Of a DNA stretch of 6,256 bases, positions 1 to 6,256 are shown in pieces. The notes under the pieces were generated by a model. The model worked only from the letters and a program-made list of their open reading frames with translations. It ran no database searches and was not told where the DNA came from. The DNA comes from Clostridiales bacterium (GTDB taxonomy: Bacteria > Bacillota > Clostridia > Peptostreptococcales > Anaerovoracaceae). The stretch is from NCBI GenBank assembly GCA_012799165.1, contig JAAZLU010000046.1, positions 1-6,256 on the forward strand, written 5' to 3'. The position numbers and the translations under genes are program-made. Numbering within the stretch: position 1 is the stretch's first letter; the number at the start of each line of letters is the position of its first letter.

Positions 1-1088
1 CGCTGCACTACGGACATTTGATACTCGCGGAACAGATAAGGCAGGAGGCTAATTTGAATCTCGTCGTCTTCGTTCCCGCATATGTGAACCCCTTCAAGGA
101 AGAATTGCCTCCGGCGGCGGGGCATCACAGGGTGGAGATGCTTAGACTTGCGCTCGGCGACGATCCGAACTTTGAAATTAACGATATCGAACTTCAAAAA
201 GAAGGTCCGTCCTATACCTTCGATACGCTTACTGCGCTTCAGGAGGAGTACGGCGAGGATGTAGACCTGTTCTTTATAATGGGGACGGATTCTTTTCTTG
301 AGCTCAAAGACTGGCATAAGGCTGAGGAGCTTATACGCAACTTCAAGTTTCTGATCGGGCTTCGCAGAGGTTACGACGAGGACAAGCTGCATAAAGCTAA
401 AAAGGAGCTTAGAGAGAAATATCCTCTGAATGCGAGTTATATTAGAATTCCGGAGCTGGAGATAAGTTCTACGGAAATTAAAAAGCTTATAAGAGACGGC
501 AGGTCCGTCAAATTCTTGATGCCCGAAAGCGTCATAGAATACATAGACATTAACGACTTGTATCTCGATTTTACGGGCCGGCTAAGAGAGTATGCCAAGC
601 GTAATCAAACAGCTTTGCGCTTTGCCCATACCGTAGGAGTGGTGAAGGCAGCGAAGGAACTTGCGGCAAGATTCGGCGCGGACCCGAGGAAGGCGGAGAT
701 CGCTGCCTGGTTTCACGATGCCTGCAGGGCCGAGGGAGATCTGGAGCACGGGAAGCTCGCGGCTGCAAAGCTGACGGAACTCTTCGGAGTAGAGGATGAG
801 GATATCTTAAACGCAATCAGATACCATACCACCGGCAGACCCGGCATGAGCCTTCTGGAAAAGGTGATTAAGATTGCAGACACGATAGAAGAAAATCGGG
901 ACTATCCTGGCGTGGATGAGATGAGAAGAATGGCGCGGAGCGAAGATATCGACCGCTGCCTGTATAAGCTTATGGAACATACGAAGAAATATGTTAAGGA
1001 TAGATCTCGCGCATACGACCCCCTGTCGCAGGAGGCGATGGATTGGCTGCGCGAAGAGATGAAGAGCGGAGGTAAAGATGAAGAGTAG
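1..1088 (+). CDS. nadD: NadD-YqeK fusion: nicotinate-nucleotide adenylyltransferase plus Ap4A-hydrolase-type HD domain (5' partial)
   Basis: Two-domain protein, 361 codons visible; the start lies upstream, probably fewer than 20 residues away, because the window opens inside the nucleotidyltransferase HxGH motif (HYGH, bases 6-17). The N-terminal NadD domain (to about base 560) should join nicotinate mononucleotide to ATP, making deamido-NAD in the cytoplasm. It ends with the family motif ISSTEI (462-479) and a PESVIEYI tail. The usual PPHK segment reads NPFK here. The C-terminal part (about 570-1085) matches YqeK, an HD-domain symmetrical Ap4A hydrolase: His at 627, HD pair at 714-719, His at 747, YHTTG with His at 825, and ADTIEENR with Asp at 879. 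All expected metal-site residues are present, so both domains look active. In many Firmicutes these are separate adjacent genes; here one uninterrupted frame joins them. The 3' end overlaps rsfS by 11 bases. The domain calls are secure; retained activity is inferred. Confidence 0.93.
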   Translation, partial: LHYGHLILAEQIRQEANLNLVVFVPAYVNPFKEELPPAAGHHRVEMLRLALGDDPNFEINDIELQKEGPSYTFDTLTALQEEYGEDVDLFFIMGTDSFLELKDWHKAEELIRNFKFLIGLRRGYDEDKLHKAKKELREKYPLNASYIRIPELEISSTEIKKLIRDGRSVKFLMPESVIEYIDINDLYLDFTGRLREYAKRNQTALRFAHTVGVVKAAKELAARFGADPRKAEIAAWFHDACRAEGDLEHGKLAAAKLTELFGVEDEDILNAIRYHTTGRPGMSLLEKVIKIADTIEENRDYPGVDEMRRMARSEDIDRCLYKLMEHTKKYVKDRSRAYDPLSQEAMDWLREEMKSGGKDEE

Positions 1089-1434
1089 GGAGCTGGCACT
1101 GTTAGCCGCTAAACTGCTGGACGGAAAGAAGGCGAAGGAGATCATCATAATCGACATAGAGGAAAAGTCTGGATTTGCGGATTATCTTCTGGTGGCCACG
1201 GCTGCTTCGATGCGTCAGATGAGTTCGCTTGCGGATGAGCTTCAGGACGGACTAGCCGAGGAAGGCGTAATGATGAGCCATCAGGAAGGCAGAGGAAATT
1301 CCGGATGGATTCTTATGGACTACGGCGATATAATCATCAATATTTTTACAGAGCCTCAGAGGGAAAAATATCAGATCGAAAAGGTTTGGATGGACTGTCC
1401 GAGGCTGGATTTTGTAAGCAGTGGAGCGATGTAG
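1078..1434 (+). CDS. rsfS: Ribosomal silencing factor RsfS (Iojap/YbeB family)
   Basis: Complete 118-residue protein, the normal family length. RsfS binds ribosomal protein uL14 on the large subunit and blocks subunit joining, slowing translation when nutrients are scarce. Visible family signatures are FADYLLVATAAS (residues 33-44, for the usual DYFVIATG-S), the Q47 helix, and GWILMDYGD (76-84) followed by an F-x-x-x-x-R-x-x-Y segment and EKVW. The family's usual His in the VHVF strand is Asn88 here (IINIF). The ATG at 1078 is chosen because GGAGGT (1068-1073) lies four bases upstream and the protein aligns from its first helix. The start sits inside the end of the NadD-YqeK frame, which suggests translational coupling; nadD-yqeK-rsfS is the classical order in Firmicutes. 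leuS follows after 15 bases. Confidence 0.95.
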   Translation: MKSRELALLAAKLLDGKKAKEIIIIDIEEKSGFADYLLVATAASMRQMSSLADELQDGLAEEGVMMSHQEGRGNSGWILMDYGDIIINIFTEPQREKYQIEKVWMDCPRLDFVSSGAM

Positions 1435-1449
1435 AGGGGCAAAATTAGA

Positions 1450-3924
1450 ATGAATCCGAATTACGATTTTGAGAGGATCGAAAAGAAATGGCAAAAAATC
1501 TGGGAGGATACCAAGGCCTTCCGGGTAATCGAGGACGAGAGCAAGGAAAAATTCTACTGCCTTGAGATGTTTCCCTATCCGAGCGGGACGCTTCATATGG
1601 GACATGTGCGCAACTATTCGATAGCGGATGTCCTTGCCAGATACAAGCATATGAAGGGCTTTAACGTGCTGCACCCCATAGGATTCGACTCCTTCGGACT
1701 GCCCGCGGAGAATGCGGCTATAAAGCACGGCATACATCCCGCCATATGGACCTCGAAGAATGTCGAGGAGATGGAAGTTCAGCTGAGGACTCTAGGCTTT
1801 TCCTATGACTGGGACAGGGAAGTCTGCACATATAGGGAAGACTACTACAAATGGATGCAGTGGATCTTTATACGCTTCCGCGAAAGAGGATTGGCTTACA
1901 AGAAGGAAAATCCCGTCAACTGGTGTCCTTCCTGCCAGACCGTGCTCGCAAACGAACAGGTTGTCGAAGGTCGATGCGAACGCTGCGACAGCGAAGTGAC
2001 GAAAAAAAATCTCTCCCAGTGGTATCTGAAAATAACCGATTATGCAGATAGATTGCTCGACGATCTGGACAGGCTCGAAGGCTGGCCCGAGAAGGTTAAG
2101 ACCATGCAAAGAAACTGGATAGGGCGCTCGGAAGGAACGGAGATAGATTTCGAAGTTATAGATACGGAGCTGAAGCTCAGGGTATTTACAACGAGATGCG
2201 ACACTCTCTTCGGAGCGACATTCATGGTAATCGCCCCCGAGCATCCCCTGCTGGCCGAAATCGTCGCCGGTACCGGCTCCGAGGAAAAGGTAGAAGAATA
2301 CTGCGAACGCGTTCAGCACCTGAGCGATATAGAGCGCAGTGCCGCTACGGGCGGAAAGACAGGCGTGTTTACGGGCAGGTATGCAAAGAATCCTCTGACT
2401 CATAAGGAAATGCCCATATTCGTGGCCGACTATGTTTTGATCTCCTATGGCACGGGAGCGGTAATGGGTGTGCCCGCGCACGACCAGAGGGACTTCGAGT
2501 TTGCGAAAAAATTCGAGCTGGATATAGTGCCGGTCGTAGATCCGGAAAATCCCGAAATAGATGTCTATAATCTGACGGAGGCCTTCGAAGCTGAAGGGAA
2601 GATGATAAATTCCGGCAAGTACGACGGAATGCCGAGCGCGGATGCGATTGCGGCAATCAGCTCGGATCTTCATAAAGCGGGGATAGGGGAAGCGGTAATC
2701 AACTACAGGCTCAAGGACTGGCTTATCTCTCGCCAGCGCTACTGGGGATGCCCGATTCCCATGCTTTACTGCGAAGAGCACGGCTGGCAAGCCGTAAAGG
2801 ACGAAGATCTGCCCGTTCTGCTTCCTACCGATGTCGAATTTACCGGCAGGGGTAAGTCGCCGCTTGCAACTTCTAAGAGCTTCGACGACGGGGTTTGCCC
2901 GATATGCGGAAAATACGCAAAAAGGGAAGTCGACACGATGGACACCTTTTTGGATTCCTCATGGTACTTCCTGCGTTACTGCGATGCAAAGAACGAGGAA
3001 ATACCTTTCAGCAAGGAGAAGGCTGATTATTGGATGAACGTGGATCAGTACATAGGAGGAATTGAGCATGCGATAATGCACCTGCTATACGCCAGATTTT
3101 TTACAAAGGTTCTGTACGATATGGAAATGGTTTCCTGCGAGGAGCCCTTCGAAAGGCTGCTCACTCAGGGAATGGTCCTCAAGGACGGAAGCAAGATGTC
3201 CAAATCCCTCGGAAACGTTGTCTCGCCTGAAGAAATTATAGAGAAGTACGGAGCAGATACCGCCAGGCTCTTTATACTCTTCGCTTCACCTCCGGAAAAG
3301 GAACTTGAGTGGTCCGATGCCGGTGTCGAAGGATCGTTCAGATTCTTGAACAGGGTATATAGGCTCATCGTCGAGATGGCGGAACTCTGCGAGGATGTTC
3401 CTCCGAAGTATTTTCCTGAGACCGAGGATGACAAGCAACTTGCATATATACTCAACAACAGTGTAAAGCGTGTAAGCGACGACATCGAACAACGCTTCAA
3501 CTTCAACACGGCGATAGCCGCATTGATGGAGTTGGTGAACGAGATATATCGCTACAAGGAACTTGCGGATATCAATCTAGGCCTCCTTTCCGACGCCACT
3601 CGCAAGCTTGTTATGATGCTTGCTCCCTTCGTCCCTCATATATCCGAGGAGATGTGGGAGATGATGGGCGGAAAGGGCAGCGTATGCGTGCAGGTTTGGC
3701 CCGAATGCGACGAGGAGATGCTTGTAAAGAGCGAAGTGGAGATTGTGGTGCAGATAAACGGTAAGGTTCGCGCAAAGATGAACATCCCCGTGGAAATGGA
3801 CGTGGAGGATATGAAGGCTCTCGCTTTGGAAAGCGAAGAAGTCAAGAGCTTAGTTGCCGGAAAAGAAATAATCAGGACCGTGGCGGTTCCCGGCAGGCTG
3901 GTAAATATAGTGGTAAAGGGTTAA
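1450..3924 (+). CDS. leuS: Leucyl-tRNA synthetase (class Ia)
   Basis: Complete 824-residue enzyme, within the bacterial LeuRS range; it charges tRNA-Leu with leucine in the cytoplasm. Order of parts: Rossmann fold with HMGH (residues 49-52, the HIGH motif); a zinc module with CxxC pairs C159/C162 and C176/C179; the CP1 editing domain (about 220-415) with its threonine-rich strand at 247-252 and GVPAHDQRD at 340-348, where D345 is the conserved amino-group contact; then [15 protein letters not shown] (423-437), a second possible metal site (C441, H444, C483, C486), KMSKS at 582-586, a helical anticodon-binding domain (about 610-740), and a C-terminal domain with INGKVR (769-774). The threonine-rich strand reads TTRCDT rather than the textbook TTRPDT. 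GAGGGG (1434-1439) ends ten bases before the ATG and overlaps the rsfS stop. The 15-base gap leaves no room for a T-box leader, so any such control must lie further upstream. The gene ends in tandem stops TAA-TAG. Confidence 0.98.
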   Translation: MNPNYDFERIEKKWQKIWEDTKAFRVIEDESKEKFYCLEMFPYPSGTLHMGHVRNYSIADVLARYKHMKGFNVLHPIGFDSFGLPAENAAIKHGIHPAIWTSKNVEEMEVQLRTLGFSYDWDREVCTYREDYYKWMQWIFIRFRERGLAYKKENPVNWCPSCQTVLANEQVVEGRCERCDSEVTKKNLSQWYLKITDYADRLLDDLDRLEGWPEKVKTMQRNWIGRSEGTEIDFEVIDTELKLRVFTTRCDTLFGATFMVIAPEHPLLAEIVAGTGSEEKVEEYCERVQHLSDIERSAATGGKTGVFTGRYAKNPLTHKEMPIFVADYVLISYGTGAVMGVPAHDQRDFEFAKKFELDIVPVVDPENPEIDVYNLTEAFEAEGKMINSGKYDGMPSADAIAAISSDLHKAGIGEAVINYRLKDWLISRQRYWGCPIPMLYCEEHGWQAVKDEDLPVLLPTDVEFTGRGKSPLATSKSFDDGVCPICGKYAKREVDTMDTFLDSSWYFLRYCDAKNEEIPFSKEKADYWMNVDQYIGGIEHAIMHLLYARFFTKVLYDMEMVSCEEPFERLLTQGMVLKDGSKMSKSLGNVVSPEEIIEKYGADTARLFILFASPPEKELEWSDAGVEGSFRFLNRVYRLIVEMAELCEDVPPKYFPETEDDKQLAYILNNSVKRVSDDIEQRFNFNTAIAALMELVNEIYRYKELADINLGLLSDATRKLVMMLAPFVPHISEEMWEMMGGKGSVCVQVWPECDEEMLVKSEVEIVVQINGKVRAKMNIPVEMDVEDMKALALESEEVKSLVAGKEIIRTVAVPGRLVNIVVKG

Positions 3925-3961
3925 TAGTTAGGATAATAATATAAAAAAAGGATAGATAATA

Positions 3962-5644
3962 ATGTCAGAATCAAATAAAACGAGGACGCGCAGGAGCCGC
4001 AAGCTCAAGGTGATCCCCCTCGGGGGGCTTCACGAGATCGGCAAGAACCTGACGCTGCTCGAATACGGAAACGATATACTCATCATCGACTGCGGGATGG
4101 CTTTCCCGGATGATGAGATGCTCGGGATAGATGTTGTAATTCCGGACTTCAGCTATCTTATAGAAAACAGCGATAGGATAAGGGGACTGGTGATAACGCA
4201 CCCGCACGAGGACCATATAGGTGCCGTGCCTTATCTGCTGAAGTCGATAAATGTTCCGATTTACGGAACCAGGCTTACGATTGGATTTATAAAGAACAAG
4301 CTTAAGGAACATCAGATAAATAATGCCGACCTTAATGTTATAAAGCCGGGGGATACGGTAAAGCTGGGAGTCTTCAAGGTGGAAGCCATTCACATGACCC
4401 ACAGCGTGGCCGATTCTCTCGCTTTTTGCGTACAGACTCCGCTGGGATATATCTTCCATACCGGAGATTTTAAAGTGGACTTTACGCCGGTCGACGGAGA
4501 TCCGATTGACTTTGCGAGACTGGCAACCATAGGGGACCGCGGGCTTCTCTTGCTGATGTCCGACAGTACGAACGCCGTAAGAAAAGGCTACACCGCTTCG
4601 GAAAAAGTCGTAGGTCTGACGCTCAACAATATATTTGCGAATACGAAAAAGCGAATAATTATTGCGACCTTCTCTTCGAACGTCCACAGGGTTCAGAGGA
4701 TTGTCGATACCGCTGTAGCCAACGACAGGAAGGTTGCGGTCTCGGGCAGGAGCATGGAGAACATGGTAGCTCTCGCCAAGGACCTGGGATATCTGAACAT
4801 TCCTGCGGGAACCCTGGTGGATATTCAAAAAATTAAAAACATCAAGGACAGTGAACTTGTGATAATCACCACCGGAAGCCAGGGCGAGCCCATGAGCGCG
4901 CTCACGCGTATGGCCAATAATATGCATAAGCAGGTGAGCATCAGGCCGGGAGATATGGTTATACTTTCGTCAACTGCGGTTCCGGGCAACGAAAAGATGG
5001 TATCCAATGTCGTAAACGCGCTGATGGAGAAGGGTGCTGAAGTTATTTATAACGATATCGCCGACACGCATGTTTCGGGACACGCCGCAGCAGAGGAGCT
5101 TAAACTTATACTAACGCTCCTTAAGCCGAAATTCTTTATGCCTGTTCACGGCGAGATGAGGCATCTTTACGCGCACGCGGAACTTGCGACAGAGATGGGC
5201 ATGGAAGCACATAATATTTTAAAAGCTAAAAACGGAGAGATATTCGAGTTTACGAAGAATACGGCTGTAAAGCTCAAGGAGACGCTGCCTGCGGGCGGTG
5301 TCATGGTGGACGGGCTCGGAATAGGCGATGTCGGAAGCTCGGTGCTAAGCGAGAGGAAGTATCTCTCGGAGGCCGGGCTTATAGTAATAGCTGCAAGCTT
5401 CGAAGAAGGGCATCTTGCGAGCAGGCCCGAGATAGTTTCCAGAGGATTTGTCTATGCCAAGCAGCAGGGAGATATACTCGAGGAACTTAGGCAGATTGCC
5501 GAGGATGTTATAGTCCAGTGCATAAGGAGCGGGGTTCGCGATGTGGACGCCATAGCGGAACAATGCCGAGCGAGACTGCGCAACCACATATACCGAACCA
5601 TGAAGCGCAGCCCGGTGATAATTCCGGTATTTATGGAGATTTAG
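3962..5644 (+). CDS. rnj: Ribonuclease J (metallo-beta-lactamase/beta-CASP family)
   Basis: Complete 560-residue protein, matching RNase J1/J2 length (about 555). RNase J matures and degrades RNA in the cytoplasm through 5'-to-3' exonuclease and endonuclease activities. A basic tail (residues 1-16) leads into the beta-lactamase core: LGGLHEIGKN; metal motif H80-P-H-E-D84-H85; H147 in THSVADS; D169 in HTGDF. The beta-CASP part carries SDSTNA, ATFSSNVHRVQR, GRSMENM and TTGSQGEPMSAL, then HVSGH (370-374) and PVHGE with H396. The C-terminal domain (about 450-560) ends in the typical SPVIIPVFMEI. All catalytic ligands are present, so it is more likely an active J1-type enzyme than a degenerate J2-type one. 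The metal motif has Pro81 where B. subtilis has Gly. AAGGA (3948-3952) lies nine bases before the ATG. It is 37 AT-rich bases after leuS with no visible terminator. J1 versus J2 naming needs a second paralog in the genome. Confidence 0.96.
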   Translation: MSESNKTRTRRSRKLKVIPLGGLHEIGKNLTLLEYGNDILIIDCGMAFPDDEMLGIDVVIPDFSYLIENSDRIRGLVITHPHEDHIGAVPYLLKSINVPIYGTRLTIGFIKNKLKEHQINNADLNVIKPGDTVKLGVFKVEAIHMTHSVADSLAFCVQTPLGYIFHTGDFKVDFTPVDGDPIDFARLATIGDRGLLLLMSDSTNAVRKGYTASEKVVGLTLNNIFANTKKRIIIATFSSNVHRVQRIVDTAVANDRKVAVSGRSMENMVALAKDLGYLNIPAGTLVDIQKIKNIKDSELVIITTGSQGEPMSALTRMANNMHKQVSIRPGDMVILSSTAVPGNEKMVSNVVNALMEKGAEVIYNDIADTHVSGHAAAEELKLILTLLKPKFFMPVHGEMRHLYAHAELATEMGMEAHNILKAKNGEIFEFTKNTAVKLKETLPAGGVMVDGLGIGDVGSSVLSERKYLSEAGLIVIAASFEEGHLASRPEIVSRGFVYAKQQGDILEELRQIAEDVIVQCIRSGVRDVDAIAEQCRARLRNHIYRTMKRSPVIIPVFMEI

Positions 5645-5651
5645 CTTAATA

Positions 5652-5673
5652 AATTGTCGAATATTTAACAATT
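5652..5673. repeat. Short inverted repeat between rnj and ylbF-like gene
   Basis: The arms AATTGT (5652-5657) and ACAATT (5668-5673) are perfect reverse complements around a 10-base AT-rich loop that itself contains AATATT. It lies eight bases after the rnj stop, in the only AT-rich gap of this part. Six mostly A/T pairs and no following T-run make it a poor intrinsic terminator. It might be a weak hairpin at the rnj mRNA end, an operator, or chance. Confidence 0.3.
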
Positions 5674-5700
5674 ACGTGCTGCGAAATAAGGCGGCGGAAT

Positions 5701-5704
5701 GGAG
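5701..5704 (+). promoter_or_regulatory. Ribosome binding site GGAG favouring the ylbF-like start at 5711
   Basis: GGAG sits six bases before the ATG at 5711, good Shine-Dalgarno spacing. It lies inside the first codons of the alternative start at 5699 (ATGGAG), so the two starts are mutually competing readings. The 5699 start has only AAGG (5688-5691) seven bases upstream, a weaker match. Confidence 0.55.
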
Positions 5705-5710
5705 ATCGAT

Positions 5711-6049
5711 ATGAGAAATGTTTACGACATTGCAAGAGAGTTGGCATATTCCCTGAAGGAGACCGACCAATACAAAAATTACATTGCGGCCAAGGAGAGA
5801 GTCGATGCCAACGAGGATCGCGCCAAGATGGTTAAGGACCTGCAGGAGAAGAGCTTGGAGCTTCAGACTCAGATGATGCTCGGTCAGGACAATGTCTCCA
5901 ACGAGATGCTCGAGCCGATTCAGAAACTCTACGCGGCGGCGAGCACGGATCCCGTTGTCGCGGAATTCTTCGCGGCGGAGATGGCCTATACTCAGGTGGT
6001 TGGCGATATATACGGAATAATTGGAGAGGCGGTTCGAATTGAAAAATAA
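5711..6049 (+). CDS. YlbF/YmcA-family helical protein
   Basis: Small, almost wholly helical protein of 112 residues (116 if started at 5699), matching the YlbF/YmcA (Com_YlbF) family in length and pattern: an N-terminal VYDIARELAYSLKETDQYK helix, a charged central helix, a QKLY segment and a C-terminal DPVVAEFFAAEMAYTQVV helix pair. In B. subtilis, YlbF and YmcA with YaaT form a complex that guides RNase Y mRNA processing and affects competence, sporulation and biofilm. This protein has no cysteine at all, so it cannot bind iron-sulfur clusters through cysteine as reported for that complex, and may be a different family branch. Start 5711 is preferred because of GGAG and because family members usually begin just before this helix. 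It follows rnj by 66 bases and overlaps the M24 peptidase gene by 11. The family is fairly secure; the function is inferred. Confidence 0.8.
   Translation: MRNVYDIARELAYSLKETDQYKNYIAAKERVDANEDRAKMVKDLQEKSLELQTQMMLGQDNVSNEMLEPIQKLYAAASTDPVVAEFFAAEMAYTQVVGDIYGIIGEAVRIEK
6023..6029 (+). promoter_or_regulatory. Ribosome binding site GGAGAGG deciding the TTG start of the M24 peptidase
   Basis: GGAGAGG ends nine bases before TTG at 6039. The reading frame has a TAA stop at 6018-6020, and the next in-frame ATG (6219) falls deep within the conserved domain, so this site supports initiation at TTG. It lies inside the end of the ylbF-like gene, indicating translational coupling. Confidence 0.7.
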
Positions 6050-6256
6050 ATACGAAAAGAGAATCGACGCGCTTCGCTCTGCGATTGCCGAAAAGCATAT
6101 CGACGGGCTCTATGTGAGCCACCCCGCAAACGTCTCGTATTTTACGGGGAAGAAGGGCGACGACTGCGCTCTTTGGATAAGCGGGGAAGAAGCGGTAATC
6201 CTGACCGATTTCAGGTATATGGAGATGGCTCTTGAGCTTGATTGGCTGAAATTTCA
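6039..6256 (+). CDS. M24-family Xaa-Pro aminopeptidase-like protein, N-terminal creatinase-type domain (3' partial)
   Basis: The first 72 codons are visible; the gene runs off the window. The sequence follows the creatinase-type N-terminal domain of Xaa-Pro peptidases: RIDALRSAIAEKHIDGLYV (residues 8-26), then N31-V-S-Y-F-T-G, matching the usual N-x-x-Y-L-T-G, and VILTDFRY (53-60), matching the conserved TD-x-RY strand. These enzymes remove N-terminal residues preceding proline, in the cytoplasm, using two metals held by the C-terminal pita-bread domain, which is not visible here, so activity cannot be judged. The start is TTG at 6039, with GGAGAGG upstream and a stop in frame just before; no suitable ATG exists. 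It overlaps the ylbF-like gene by 11 bases. In many Firmicutes such a gene is followed by efp (elongation factor P), which could be the next gene. Aminopeptidase P and prolidase cannot be told apart from this part. Confidence 0.87.
   Translation, partial: MKNKYEKRIDALRSAIAEKHIDGLYVSHPANVSYFTGKKGDDCALWISGEEAVILTDFRYMEMALELDWLKF

Noticed and set aside
1435..1449. T-box leader for leuS
   Set aside because: Only 15 bases separate rsfS and leuS, far too short for a T-box.
1252..1737. - strand open frame spanning the rsfS/leuS junction
   Set aside because: It covers two well-supported + strand genes and carries no family pattern.
1792..2790. Long open frame on the - strand (332 codons) opposite leuS
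   Set aside because: It lies wholly within the highly conserved leuS frame, shows no recognisable protein motif and reads like the reverse of leuS codon bias.
3925..3961. Possible terminator or promoter in the leuS-rnj gap
   Set aside because: The 37 bases are AT-rich but show no stem followed by a T-run and no clear -35/-10 pair; only the rnj ribosome binding site is supported.
3971..4927. Long open frame on the - strand (318 codons) opposite rnj
   Set aside because: It mirrors the rnj frame, has no recognisable domain, and no ribosome binding site was evident; treated as a shadow.
5640..5667. Possible promoter TTTAGC - 16 bases - TATTTA before the ylbF-like gene
   Set aside because: The -35 matches only about half of the consensus and AT-rich sequence gives such hits readily.
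1..6256. Mobile elements, CRISPR arrays, tRNA/rRNA genes, or a new defence-type system
   Set aside because: Every gene belongs to a familiar housekeeping family, no direct repeat arrays or transposase motifs were seen, and the gaps are too small to hold an RNA gene.

Overview
The window is a densely packed stretch of bacterial housekeeping genes, all on the + strand, with no gene-free stretch longer than about 66 bases. The content points to a Firmicutes/Clostridia-type anaerobe with moderate GC: RNase J, a YlbF-family protein, a NadD joined to a YqeK HD domain, strong GGAGG-type ribosome binding sites and 11-base gene overlaps. A more precise placement, for example near the Mogibacterium/Anaerovoracaceae group, is only a guess. 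Five stop codons are visible (TAG x4 counting the second of a tandem TAA-TAG pair, otherwise TAA), and none is TGA, which is too few to interpret.

Layout: (1) 1-1088, the 3' part of a NadD-YqeK fusion (NAD synthesis adenylyltransferase plus Ap4A-hydrolase-type HD domain), cut by the window edge. (2) 1078-1434, rsfS, the ribosomal silencing factor, overlapping the fusion gene. (3) 1450-3924, leuS, complete leucyl-tRNA synthetase. (4) 3962-5644, complete ribonuclease J. (5) 5711-6049 (or from 5699), a small YlbF/YmcA-family helical protein. (6) 6039-6256, the 5' end of an M24 (Xaa-Pro aminopeptidase-like) peptidase, starting at TTG and cut by the window edge.

The genes read as one co-directional, probably co-transcribed run: the first three are coupled by overlap or a 15-base gap, RNase J follows after 37 bases, and the last two overlap. 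No convincing terminator or promoter was found between any of them. The common themes are translation (RsfS, LeuRS), RNA turnover (RNase J, perhaps YlbF), nucleotide and cofactor metabolism (NadD-YqeK) and peptide turnover (M24). I saw no mobile element, CRISPR array, RNA gene or clearly new system. The points of most interest are the NadD-YqeK fusion, the RNase J/YlbF pairing and a few non-consensus residues in conserved motifs.
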